Positions 12,489-23,740 of a stretch of DNA of 64,000 nt are shown here, one piece after another. The DNA is taken from contig NC_058496.1 of NCBI RefSeq assembly GCF_020382885.2, forward strand, positions 18,270,501 to 18,334,500, in the 5' to 3' direction. The notes under the pieces were generated by a model. It was not told the DNA's origin. It saw only the letters and a list, made by a program, of their open reading frames with translations, and made no database searches. Position numbers and translations under genes: made by a program. Position 1 is the first letter of the stretch. Each line of letters begins with the position of its first letter. Origin of the DNA: Scatophagus argus (lineage: Eukaryota; Chordata; Actinopteri; Scatophagidae).

Positions 12489-12562
12489 TTGACACTCTTT
12501 CCCTGTTGCACTACTGTGGGAGCTGCAGCAAGCAGTGCAATAATGAAAGGGCATCGGTCAGC
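12489..12562 (+). ncRNA. mir130b: miR-130b microRNA hairpin
   Basis: The 3' arm at 12533-12554 begins CAGTGCAATAATGAAAGGGC, the fish miR-130b mature form (mammals have GATG in place of AATG). The 5' arm ACACTCTTTCCCTGTTGCAC at 12492-12511, continuing TACT, pairs with it across the loop GTGGGAGCTGCAGCAAG. Outer bases TTGAC and GGTCA close the stem. A 137-codon ORF overlaps the hairpin (12356-12769), but its sequence is dictated by the hairpin and it is not supported as a protein. The poly(A) signal lies 140 bp downstream. Confidence 0.93.
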
Positions 12563-12696
12563 TGGGCCCAGCCTCCTCCACACAGCCTTCAACCTGCCCT
12601 ACACCTGCCTCTGAGCAAGGCACCACAACCCAGCGCTAATGGACACATTTCACTGCAGCTCACCCGCATTCACCTTGTCATCGGAACGATTATTTC

Positions 12697-12702
12697 AATA
12701 AA
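12697..12702 (+). promoter_or_regulatory. poly(A) signal, probable 3' end of miRNA host RNA
   Basis: A canonical AATAAA is followed about 20 bases later by the GT-rich run GTGGTGTTTGTGTTTTATT, the expected downstream element. It lies 135-140 bp after mir-130b and is the best candidate for the end of the primary transcript. Confidence 0.5.
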
Positions 12703-12810
12703 GACTATGCTGACCGAAGAAGTGGTGTTTGTGTTTTATTCTGAGCTCAGCTGTGATGATGGTGGGTAGCATTGTGTCTAGTGGATGCGTTGGGTTCCTG
12801 TAGTTACACT

Positions 12811-12875
12811 ACTGCAATAAAAGATAAGATAAAGTGGAATTCTTTTGATCCCTGTGGAGAAAACGAGGTTAAAGG
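12811..12875 (+). repeat. GATAA-tailed teleost interspersed repeat fragment
   Basis: AAAAGATAAGATAAAGTGGA is followed by TTCTTTTGATCCCTGTGGAG. The same layout, GATAAGATAA then CTTTATTGATCC, occurs at 29909-29965 and, inverted, at about 42886-42914. It is a short piece of a dispersed teleost element whose ends are GATAA repeats. Confidence 0.5.
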
Positions 12876-12954
12876 TAAAAATGAGACAGAAAAGAGAAGT
12901 GTAGCGAAAGAGCTGTACGCAAAGTCACAATACGATCCTAAAACATATTACTGA

Positions 12955-15926
12955 AAAGTATACTGAATTACAACAAAGTAAAACAGGAGGATCTACTGAA
13001 GCTATCGTTCAGTGTTTTTATAATAGGTAAAATATAACTACAACGAAGATGAATGGAATTTAGTTTCTGTGGATTAACCAGAGTGATGGACACCCAGTCT
13101 GTAAATGTAATTCTTGATCACTAAATGATCACACAATAAATTTCCATTCACCTCCACTGTATTGGACTAATAACATCCAAATAACCTTCAACCAAGTGTT
13201 GTACTTTTTTGTCATTTATGTGAATTAAACTTTAAGGCAAGTATAAAAAATGTATAGAAAACATATAATGGTGGCGTTTAAGAAAGAAGTATAGGTTTTA
13301 TTTTGAAGGAATGGGTCAAATTTAGGAAAGCAGATGTGTAAAATATTATCTATAAAAAGCTGTCGAGCTGGCTTCCAGAGTGTGATCCAGCCTGTGTGTG
13401 TTTCCATAAATCTCATCTCTTCATAGGTTTACCTGAGCAAACTAAAATGTTGTTCTGCATGCAGCTGCAAATTAAAAAATCATTAAGTAGGATGTGTTAG
13501 AGACATCAAACCATCATTCTGCGCAGTACCAACAAAAATATGTCAGCTACTAAATGTAACGGCGGTTGACTACTTTGATTAAACAATTTCTGATTAAAAT
13601 CCTCATTCTGCCTGTTATATTTTGGTACTTGTAAGTTCTTCAACAACATGGGACGTTTGACTGCAGTAATCCTTATCCCATCAAACTGCACTGAACTGAA
13701 TTTATTTACCTTCATCAAACTGTGTTTAGACAGTGACCTAAAAACTGGCTGACAACATAATCTGAAATACACAGCATGGTGAAATATGCTGAAAATGATG
13801 ATTCATTCATAAATAACAGAGGTTCATACCACCGAAAACCCCGCGAAATACATCCTAAGTATTTGAACCACAGATAGCAGCTTGAACCGATGTGGATTAC
13901 CTTCTTTTTTTAATTCATTCTTTCTGTTTCATTTTAAGCCGTAAAAGATCAAATGGGTTGAGTGTGGAGGCTTCGCAGGACCACAGTGAGTGTCAGTCAG
14001 TTGTATCATTTAAACAGCTTTGCTCATTCATTTGGAGGTGCTTTCAGTCTCGAGTGAAACCATGAGAATGAGTAGAAATAGACCCAGCGCTGTAAAAACA
14101 GTAGAAACACAGGCGAGGTAATAGAACAACACAGCATTTCCTCCTCAGAGGTGGGTGGTCACATTTACATTTCCTCTGCTCTGCCTGCTGGGACTCATGC
14201 GTGGAGAGCCTGGGATTGGGAACCTCCCTCTGCACCCCCACCCTCTGGACTCCACCCCCACCCCCCAACTACTAAAGCGCCGTTAAAAGGTCAGTAGCAG
14301 TGCACCTTTCACCCGAGCAAAATGGAGGGAAAACTTCCTTTTAGAAGGAGAGAAACAATTCATAAACATGGTATGTTCTTAGAAACAACATGTAACATGT
14401 AACACTTTATTATGATGTAGTCTAGTGCATTAATTTACTTTTAAGAAAGATCATATCAAGAGGTAACATCTATTAGGAACTAAAATTGAACTATTTTAGG
14501 TAGCATGTGTTTATATGTGAATTTAATGTGTCATATCTACACATTTTTTCTTAAGCTGAACTGCTGAGCTATAAAAGGCAGAGTTTAACAACTCATTTTG
14601 TCTCACAGAGCTCAGAACATCTTTAGCTTTCAAGAGTTAGTCATTAACTTTAAGGCAAACTGTGGAATATAATCAGCACTTAAGGATCACATCTGTTTGA
14701 TGTTCTACTTACTTTTCGTCTTGTATGGACAGTTGAATCTCTTAAGTTTAAGCTTTAAGACGGCAATTTTAAGAAAGGGGGGAAAAGTCTTGTCTATACA
14801 TTGTCTCCTTGTAATTAAATTGTACTTGTCTGCTAGCTTCCCAGTTAACACAAATCTGTTTACCTACGTTAAGAGAAAAGGATACATAATAAAATTACAT
14901 GGATAAGTAAAGGAGGAAATTTAAAAGGAGAGAAGGTTAATCTGGATTTTCGTTTAGGACGTTAATTTGACATTCACATAAAAAATAAAAACACTACATT
15001 AATTTTGCCTAATACAAGGAAGGTTTATCGTTTAAAGACTAAAAACTCAAAGTCCTTCAAATGTTTATGGCATCGATGTTAAATGGATAATATAGTAGAT
15101 TTAGGAGTTGCTTAGCGAATATTCATCACCTTTCGTGGGAGCTGACGCAGAATCAAACAGCAGCAGAGAACCTTACATGAAAACACTGCGGGTTTCCCAC
15201 CATCTCTCAGCTCCCATAAAGCATCCTTCAGAGGTGTAATCCCAGTATCCACATCCACACCGTGACTCAGTAAAGCTGCTTTTTTCTGTCAACTCTCTCA
15301 AAATTCACTTAACTGAATGTACGCACCTTGGAGCGGCAGGAGATGCAGGACGCTGAAGGGAAAAAACGTAGCTCGTGATAACAACGGAGATGGTTGTGGT
15401 AATAAGCGTTTTCCGTACGGCGAGGTCTGTCTTTTATGGTAATTTGTCTCCACCTGCTGGACGAAAAATGAGCAGCAGCAAGCAGGGACAGGCGTTTTTA
15501 TCCCGTTTCCACCATCATACTAATTTCATCTCGTGGTACAGTATTGTTTCAGGGCACATAAATGAAGAATTCAACAGATTCCGCAGAGACGAGGGCAGTT
15601 ACATCAGATCACGGTGTTAATCTCAGAGAGGACTGAATTGATCATGAATTATTGAACTTTAGAGGAAATTGCAGTATGCACACCTCAAACACCATGTTTA
15701 GGCCACAACAGGTGCTATATACAACATAAACTGAATATATGGCATCAGTCCACCTTAGTAAGACCCTTAGCTTGGCAACAATTCCATTTCCATGAGACTG
15801 AATACTGATGAGTAATGTTTTTGATGTGTTTCCTGTAAATTGTTATTTTATTTGACTAATGTCCTTTTATTGGATTGGGTTTCTGCTTCCTCAGCTTGTC
15901 TCTTGTGCTGATGCAACATGTGAATC
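12955..15926. other. intergenic, no gene seen
   Basis: AT-rich sequence with only short ORFs that lack protein-like composition. No exon flanked by credible splice sites and no known RNA was seen. A C-rich patch near 14218-14270 produces a spurious glycine-rich frame on the minus strand. Confidence 0.6.
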
Positions 15927-15991
15927 CCTGTCAGTATGGTGGTAGAAAGTGTAGTTTTAAGCGTGTAGTTTTCTACCACCATACTGACAGG
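15927..15991. repeat. perfect 22-bp inverted repeat with 21-base loop
   Basis: Arm 1 (15927-15948) starts CCTGTCAGTATGGTGGTAGA and arm 2 (15970-15991) is its exact reverse complement. The loop is GTGTAGTTTTAAGCGTGTAG plus one T. There is no pairing beyond the arms, unlike a normal pri-miRNA stem of about 33 bp. It may be a palindromic scar, part of a foldback element, or a small-RNA precursor. Confidence 0.8.
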
Positions 15992-16548
15992 CTAGCTGTT
16001 GCTTAGCTTGCTTTATTTCACCATGATAATCCAGTCAGGATCAATACTACTTTTCAGAGACCACATCATCTTGATCACATGAAAACAAACAACCCAAAGT
16101 GTTATGACACCACAGTTAAAAATGGGCATTTGGCACATCAAACTTATCTCACTCTTTGAATCAGTTAATTAAAACTTCTTTTTTAACTGATACATTAAAA
16201 TTCTTTGAAATGATCACCAATTGAACTGAAGAAATTAAGTTGTGCATCTATGCATCAAAATTTAAGTAACACTGTAGCTGTCTGCATGAGAAAATGTTGA
16301 AGTGCTATACTTACTATTAGGCCATTTGCTTATCAAAAGCTCTGTATGGAGGAACCAGAGAGCTGTTGTATTATCACTATGAGCATTACTTTCTGTTCTC
16401 ATCATTATCTGAGCATAAATCATTCTGTAGACAGCAGTTTATGCAGAAATATATAGGCTATAACATGCATAGCATTCTGATGGTAAGAATGGCATCTGTG
16501 CCAGTAACATGACATGAACAATTTTGACATAAAGAACACTACTTCAAA

Positions 16549-16893
16549 AGAAGAAGAAGAAGAATCAGCTTTATTGACAGTATATATATATATATTTACA
16601 TACACATGCTGAATTTGTCTTCTGCACTTGACCCATCCTTAGTTGAACACACATGCAACACCCGGCATGCAGTGAAACACACACAGGAGCAGTGGGCAGC
16701 ATCAAGCGCCCGGGGAGGAAATTGGGGGTTAAGTGCCTTGCTCACGGGCACATCAGCCAGCTAATTTTTTTTGGGGGGGGGCATTTGTCGCATTAATCAC
16801 TCCACCACACCGAAATTTCTCCTGCCCATCTGGTGGTCGAACCGGTGACCCTCCAATCACAAGCCGCTTCTCCAACCTCTAGGCCACGGCTGT
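16549..16893 (-). mobile_element. tRNA-derived SINE, minus orientation
   Basis: Read on the minus strand, this is the same element as at 7876-8227. CAGCCGTGGCCTAGAGGTTG heads the copy, a B-box-like GGTTCGACC follows near 16840, then the GCAAGGCACTTAACCCCC body, and AATAAAGCTGATTC with (TTC)n at the end. The body differs by scattered substitutions and a G-run, so the two copies are not a recent duplication. Confidence 0.85.
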
Positions 16894-19243
16894 ACGTCCA
16901 TACACGTCTATACATGTGTCTTACACGTCAGAATAAAAAGTAGAATCATCACATTAAAATCTTTAATAGGACATCTATTCCTTCCTCCTCAGTGAAAAAC
17001 CCAGAATATCTGAATACGCAAATCATTTTCACCTCACAAACTTAACTGGACAAAAGATGTCTCCTACTTCATTATAAAGTCCACTCTCAGTGTTTGTCAA
17101 CTGGAGGCTTACAGTGTCCACATCACACCTGTGTTTGCTAAGTGTTAGACCAGGACTGGATTCCAAACTATCTGCAATGTCACAAATCATTGTTTCAGGC
17201 TCTGCCTCTTAAAATCAGATTTTCAGTGAGCTCAGAGAAAATTTATTATACCGTCAGCAATGAATGTGAGATCAGTCTGATGGTGTCAGACTCTGCACAT
17301 ACATCATCCTACAAGCTCAAGCATTTAAGTGTAGGAACAAGAAGAAAAACACAGTTTGGACTGGAGGGGGACTTTAAAGTTTAATTCAATTCAGTGCTGC
17401 AATGAATCTTAAAATGTGTCAGGCTTTTGAAGAATGTTAGCAGCTTCACAAAGACAGACTTTATTAGAGGATTGTGATGTTCTCACATGGCCAAAGGTAT
17501 GTGGACAGTTTTGTGCACATTATGATTTTCCCCACAGTGAAGAAATCTGCAATTTCCATTTTAATATGTTGAAATTAGTAATTAGTATAAATACTCAGTC
17601 CTAAAATGTGAGGTCTAAGTGAGATTTTAACCGCAGTTCCTCTTCCTGTTTTGTTTGCCTGCTTTGCTCATCTCTCACCTGACAGTTTTGTCACTTCAAG
17701 TTACTTAGTTACAAGTTCAATCTCAGAGCTTCAAAGAGTACATTTTCATTGGCTGAGTTAATAAAGAGGTTAAAGATGTAACCTTCGGAAGAAGATGAAC
17801 AAATGAAAAACATCAGAGCATCTTCACCATCCAGGTTAAACCTCTCAAATAAGAATGAGTGAAAGCTCATAAACCATCTTGTAGCAAGTATTTTTATGCA
17901 AAATCATGAAACAACAGTCTATGACACAATGTCATCTTGTTTATTTATTTTCTTAAAAAAAACACATGTTGCTCTGAGACAGATGACATCTTCTTGTACA
18001 TCTTCTCCAGAGTTCTGAGTCGCTATCAAGTCAAATCAGTGGTTTGTTATATGTAACGTTAACAAGGTGGTTTCAAATAGAATTTTCATCTATTAACAGA
18101 CTTGTGAAGAATAGTTCACCAGCCACAAATTTACAAAGGAACCCAACAATGAACAAGGAAGGAGGAAAAAGTAAAAATCATTCATTTTAAAAAGTATGTA
18201 CTTCTCTTCCCTTCACATAAAACATTCACCATGACACAAAAATGTTGTTGTCACGCAAGGAGTACTGTACAGAGGCTGAAAAACACAACAAAGGCATTGT
18301 TATAGTGGTGCAGTACAATCGACAAGATTGTGTTGGTTCTGGAGGCTGTTAAAATGATGAATCTGAGCTTTTCTCTCTCTGATTGGTCCACTGCAAGTCA
18401 CATCAGGATGAAAGCAGTTTCAAAGCTGCTCATTTCTGGGGAAGGATTTAAAGAAATCCATATCTGGGTATGAACCCCACTCCACTCAGACATGCTCTAA
18501 ATGTGGTTGCTCACGCGAACAACACGCCCCCAAGTCAATCATCAACGTTAATAAAATAATGGTGAGAATTCTTTGTTGTGGTGACAGTCTGTCTGAACAC
18601 AGCCATCTTTGTCTTGATTAATCTACTAATGGTTTCTTGGGCTGCCTCCTGCCTGATTAAACTGCTAAATGTTTTGAGTAATCATCTGCTCTATAGAATG
18701 TCAGGCAGAAGTGAAAAATGTCTCTCCCAGTGCAAAAATTGAAGGTGGACATAATCCATTGTCTTGCTTTGTTTGAGCAACAGTTCAAAGAGATTCTGTT
18801 TACAGTGATCGAAAATCCTCACAGTGGAGAAACTGACACCAGGGAATGGCTGACATGTCCTTAGCGCAAAGAACTAATGCAGAGCTTTTACGGAGCTTTT
18901 ATTTGACACAGGACCTCTTGATGTTTCAAATGATATTGTTCTGTGGTGTGTGTGTATTTACAACAGTGAATTTTCTGGTCCCCTAAAGGCCCCCATAGCC
19001 CTGTTGGTATTCCAGCCTTGATTTTTCACAAAAAGCATTTTGTCCCTTATGAGAGGAAAGAAGAAAGGGGTAAGAGGAAACAGACAGAATAAATAAAGCA
19101 CGCTGCTACACTACACTACCCCTCATCTCATAACACCCTGAGTGCTTCACATGTGTATACGTGATCAGTCAAGCATTCTACATCATTTGGTCCAGGCGAG
19201 CTATAAAACATGAATCCACAGGCTTAGCATCTCCAAGTGATGA
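16894..19243 (-). other. downstream flank of sdf2l1, possible 3' UTR
   Basis: No coding exon was recognised. As sdf2l1 is read leftward, this holds its 3' UTR. Possible minus-strand poly(A) signals (TTTATT on the plus strand) occur at 18898-18903 and in the TTTATTTATTTT run near 17940; I cannot choose between them. Confidence 0.4.
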
Positions 19244-22200
19244 TCAGAGCTCATCGTGGCGCAGCGGCTCCTGGCTAGGCTGGATGAAGACACCCTCCAT
19301 GGAGCGCCACCAGTTGTGCTGGTTGGGAGAGATCATGCCGTGCACCTCATGCTGGCCGCGGATGGGGTGGCCGTACTGCTCACCCGTCACACTCAGAAAG
19401 ACACTGGTGCCCACGTGTTTGAAACGCACAGCCTCGTCGCGCTCCCAGTAGTCGCTGTCACACTGCACCGCCCACAAGTCCAGGTCGTCACCCTCACCGT
19501 TCTCTCCAAAAGCACTGACTTCCTGCAGATGACAGATTCAAACCGACAATGAACATATCTCATGTGTGTGTCTGTTTGTCTTATCCCTCCGTGGAACAGT
19601 GAGTGACTGTTTGCATACCTGGTTATTAGACAGGGGCGAGCTGAAGTGGTGTGTGTGAAGATTTCGGCCAGTCTTCATGTGCGTGATGCGGATGGCCTGA
19701 CCACACTTGATGGCTGTCCCGCGCTGACATGGACGGTCGGGCCTCCCACGAATCTGCCAGTAACTGTTGCCATCATCTGCATTCTCCACTCCAGTTACAG
19801 ACTGCTGTCCACTGCCTAGACACACACAAAAAATGTGAAATTATCGCTTATCTTATTGAGATCTGCCATTAGAAGCAGGAAATTACTGGTAATCAGCATC
19901 CATTATAGGAAATACATATCATGCATCTCTACTTAAATCATGAGCACAATTTAAACTAAAATGGAGCCTAAAAAGGGCATTTTAACACAGGACTAGGGCT
20001 GGGCAATATATTAATTTTAATGTATTCATTTAATTAATTGAGATTTTTATCTCTGTACAATAATATAACAGATAAAAAATATAATATAATATAGACAACA
20101 CTGCCTCACGTCATGACAGTCCTGAACAGCTGCACCATATGTGCACCTGCTGCAGTTTATATGAGACAGCATAGTTACATTAATGTGATATGAAAAAATA
20201 CTAATACACTTGACAATTGTGAAGTTATGTTGCCTTAATGTATTGTTTATTTTGGCATTTGTATTGCCAGCCCACATCCCGCATTCATTCATTCATTCAT
20301 TCATTCATTCATTTTCTATACCACTTATCCATCAGGGTCATGGGGGAGCTGCAGCCTATCCCAGCTGACTACGGCTGAGAGGTGGGGTACATCCTGGACT
20401 GGTCGCCAGTCAATCACAGGGCCAACACACAAAGACAGACAACCACACAAACATTCACTCACACCTAGGGGCAATTTAGAGTAGCCAATTAACCTAATAT
20501 GCATGTTTTTGGTACTGTGGGAGGAAGCTTGGAGTACCCAGAGAAAACCTACGCATCTATAAATAAATAACAAAAATTACATTTAAAAAAAAAAAATCAC
20601 AGCATATCACCTTCCTTACAGTATCACCATACATCACAATATATCAAATTGTAACTCCTGTATCCTGACATGTACCATATCAACAGTTTCTTGCCAATAC
20701 ACAACAGCAAGTCATCGTAAAGGTAGAAGATTAATTTGACAGTTGACACACAGAAACTTTGTGATTTTGGGATCCCTGGTGATCTGGGGCCTTGGGACAG
20801 AAGCCTGTTCCGTCCATCAAGTTTAGCTGAAACACTGGAATATTTCCTCCAATACTGAAGAATATGGACGTCATTACTGAGGCTACCAATAAATATTTTC
20901 TCAGCAATCAAGTACACCAGTTTCACCCTGCAGACCATTTTCTTCATATGTTAAGAATGATATTTGTATTTAGTTTTGATAATAGTCTGCGACTATGAGG
21001 TATGTTTAGAAAATCTGTTTGGACACTTGGGTTCTACAACATTGATAAATAAACAAAAGGAAAGGAATTTTATTTTAATGATTACAATGGCATAATTCTA
21101 CACAAATTTAAATGCATTTCAAATTCCCATTTTATTAGTTATTATAAAACATTAAGAACAATGTTAAAATAATTGTGTGCTCTTTTTGATGTAAATAAAC
21201 CCCTGGTACCTGTTACTGTTAATACCTGTTACTTTTCCTTTACTGATTGATAGCAGATTAGAATTATCTTCATAAAAGAACCTTTTGTAGGTTAGTGCTA
21301 TGTAAAGTTTATTGATGGCAAACAAAGATACAAATCAGGATAATTTTGTGTTTTCTCATTTGATTAGGGAGGCCCCAATTAACTTTTTTACCTTTCTAGA
21401 TTCACTCATGAAACTTTAAATGCCAACAGGCACATTTACACAACAAAGTGCTAATATGGAACCAAATACATAACTGAACATCAAAGCTGTTCTTCTGCAC
21501 CTCAGATGAATCAGAGATGTGTGACACAACTGACCCATTCCAGGTCTTTTAACTTGATCACTTGCTAAAATTGTACATAATTTAAGTGAAGTTTTGAATG
21601 GCTGAAGAGTCAAGTGTCAGCCTTCTGTCTCTCTGTGTGTGTTTCTGAGGCACAGTGGAGCCTCATTTGCCTTTAGACTGTTCCTGTATCACTTTCAGGT
21701 TCTCTATTTGAACTAAAGTACACGTCTCTTATCACCATGTTTAGCTGGTGCTTCAAAATGTAAAACAGATTCATATATATCCATGTGTAGACACACATCT
21801 ATTATGTCAACAGATGTGTCTTCTATGTCAATAGATGTGTGTGTGCAGCTTTAGATCAGTAAAGCCTATAATGCACTGAGAACAGTAGTAGCTTTCCAGG
21901 TGCAGCCAATCAAAAAAGGAGTAAACCATGTAGAGGCTTATGATTCTTGTGGTGAAGTAGGTAGTTGCAGAGATAAATAGTAGCAGGAGAACATGGAAGG
22001 CAACTGCAGCAAATGGGAGCGGTGTAAACTAATGACCAAGAAATGTGAGAATGTGTGTTTGTAAAGATGGAACGGACTGAAGAACTAACAGAAGAACAGC
22101 AGGATATCACGAGTCGTGTCGTCAACAAACAGTGCCAAATTACATTGACAGAAATGAGAGTTTCATATTTTTTTGCAAGCCGGGCAAAAGCAAAACCCCT

Positions 22201-22888
22201 AAGAGTTCACGTAGCACGTTATAAAAGTGAATAACAACTCTTTTCAATTTCGTCTTAGGACAAGAATATTTGTTCAGATTAAATTTGAAATTATAGCATT
22301 TGTTCATAATTTACCTCCTGTCATTCCCACAGTGCTCTTCCATCTCCACAGACCACAATGGGGGCTGTCGTGAATGGGTGTCATATATTAAGCTTGGCGT
22401 TTTAAGGCATGGAGGACTGTTTGCTAAATCTTTGTTATGCCGAATCTACCACAAAATCAAAACATAAGAGGATTTGCGTTTGGTGTATGTTGCGGTTTAC
22501 GTATATTCGACGATGAGAAAGGCAACTTTAAATTGTACCGTTTTTTTAATGGAATTTTACATTACGTACTCTAAAAAGAACATTTTCTGGAGTTGGAGAG
22601 ACAAACACAACCCGTTTCATCTCATTTGTTGTCGCAGATTTAAAAGCTAGCCTAAATACGCCTAAATGTAAGTAACGTTATGGATACACATGCTATCTGA
22701 TTGGCGTTACCTGAGCCGTATTTGACATCGTGGGAATGAAGGCGGACGTTGTGTCTGGTGTTGAGCAGTTTGACCAGTGAGCCACAGGTCACATAGTTGA
22801 GCTCCGACTCTCTTCCTTCACAGTTTGACCACAGCAGCAAAAAGAGCAGTGATTTGACAAAAACGTGGACAGCGTGAAGTATCTCCAT
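19244..22888 (-). CDS. sdf2l1: stromal cell-derived factor 2-like protein 1 (ER chaperone cofactor)
   Basis: Three minus-strand exons splice to a 217-residue protein: 22711-22888 (start, phase 1 end), 19619-19815 and 19522-19244 (stop). Donors GTAACG and GTATGC and acceptors TCTAG and CTGCAG keep frame. Residues 1-24 form a signal peptide (VFVKSLLFLLLW core). MIR-domain sequence follows, with HDVKYGSGSGQQSVTG, YWQIRG, HFSSPLSNNQEVSAFG and YGHPIRGQHEVHG typical of SDF2 proteins. The C terminus is HDEL, the ER-retrieval signal that favours SDF2L1 over SDF2. The family works with DnaJB11 in the ER to limit misfolded-protein aggregation and is induced by the unfolded-protein response. Intron 1 is about 2.9 kb and holds repeats. 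An in-frame ATG at 22939 is possible but would spoil the signal peptide, so the ATG at 22888 is preferred. Confidence 0.93.
20282..20560. mobile_element. teleost interspersed repeat with (CATT)n end, in sdf2l1 intron 1
   Basis: A (CATT)n run at 20282-20313 leads into CCACTTATCCATCAGGGTCA, then CTGGACTGGTCGCCAGTCAA and AATTTAGAGTAGCCAATTAA, and stops near GAGTACCCAGAGAAAACCTA. These words belong to a very widespread fish retroposon-derived repeat. I cannot name the family with certainty. Confidence 0.75.
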
Positions 22889-22974
22889 CTTACTGTCCCT
22901 GTTCTCATAACCGTCAGACGCTGACAGCAGGAACAGCAAATTCAGTCACTTTCAGACGGTACTACTGGTTTCAA

Positions 22975-23030
22975 CCAATCACAGCTTGACAAGTCCTAAA
23001 CTACGGAACTAAATGTCAGCATGTGATTGG
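22975..23030 (-). promoter_or_regulatory. paired inverted CCAAT boxes upstream of sdf2l1
   Basis: CCAATCACA at 22975-22983 and its exact reverse complement TGTGATTGG at 23022-23030 lie 87-142 bp upstream of the sdf2l1 ATG. CCAAT boxes (NF-Y sites) are core parts of ER-stress response elements in this gene class. The expected CCACG half, nine bases from the CCAAT box, is not present here, so a full ERSE is not claimed. Confidence 0.45.
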
Positions 23031-23539
23031 TCAAAGGGGTACTTCTGTCGGCAATGTGTGGTCATGGTTAGGTGCAAGCCGGAAGTGAGGATCTAATCTA
23101 TGACTATAATATTTAACCTTTCTGTTATATTGTATGTAATAGGCTGTTAATATGGCAGCGATTAAGCAGTGCTTTTGGTGTGATAGAGTGCAGTAGGTTT
23201 ACTTTTTCACAAAAGCAGACGTGAAATTACTCACTAAATAATTTTTAATAGTAACATGAATATTACCTAACAACATCATCCACGATAGCAGGGATTTAAA
23301 CACAAAGAGACAAAAAAGGGCGAAAGAGAAGAGCTGGTGTAGCTGCAACTTACATTTGGTCATATTACTGGGTCGGTTGTGTTATATTAGTTTGTTAAGT
23401 TTAGCTATTCTAGTGATTGCATGAGTTATAGCAATTTCTTAAAATTATATTTTTTATTTCAGTATAATCCATATAACCTATACCATAGTTACTGTGTTAA
23501 TTGATAAGGCATCTGTCATAGAAACACATGGCACGTGGC

Positions 23540-23740
23540 CGCCCACCTAGAGCTGGGGTCTTCTCCCAGTTTCTACCTTCTAAAAGGAGGTTTTTCCTCG
23601 CCACTTTCACCATGTGCTTGCTCATGGGAGAATCTCGGGTCTGTCTGTATTGAAGAATAATTTAAAGACCTTGGTCTATATATGCTTGTCAGGGACTGAA
23701 ATGACCTCTGTGAATAAAGGGATCTAGGCGAGTTCACATT
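23540..23740 (-). mobile_element. teleost interspersed repeat (minus orientation)
   Basis: CCTAGAGCTGGGGTCTTCTC, AAAGGAGGTTTTTCCTCGCC and CCATGTGCTTGCTCATGGGA are the reverse complement of words in the copy at 25830-26045. It is a dispersed teleost element without coding capacity. Confidence 0.7.

Larger units (their letters stand above)
300..12720 (+). ncRNA. candidate pri-miRNA host transcript (miR-130/301/454 cluster)
   Basis: This inferred transcription unit has a CpG-rich promoter-like block at its left end, four same-strand miRNA hairpins inside, and an AATAAA at 12697-12702 with a GT-rich downstream element at its right end. No long conserved reading frame was found between the hairpins, so a non-coding host is likely. 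Exon structure, and whether all four hairpins share one transcript, cannot be decided here: the second and third hairpins are about 7.8 kb apart. Confidence 0.35.

Noticed and set aside
12356-12769. 137-codon plus-strand ORF
   Set aside because: It overlaps the mir-130b hairpin and poly(A) region; sequence constraint there is explained by the hairpin.
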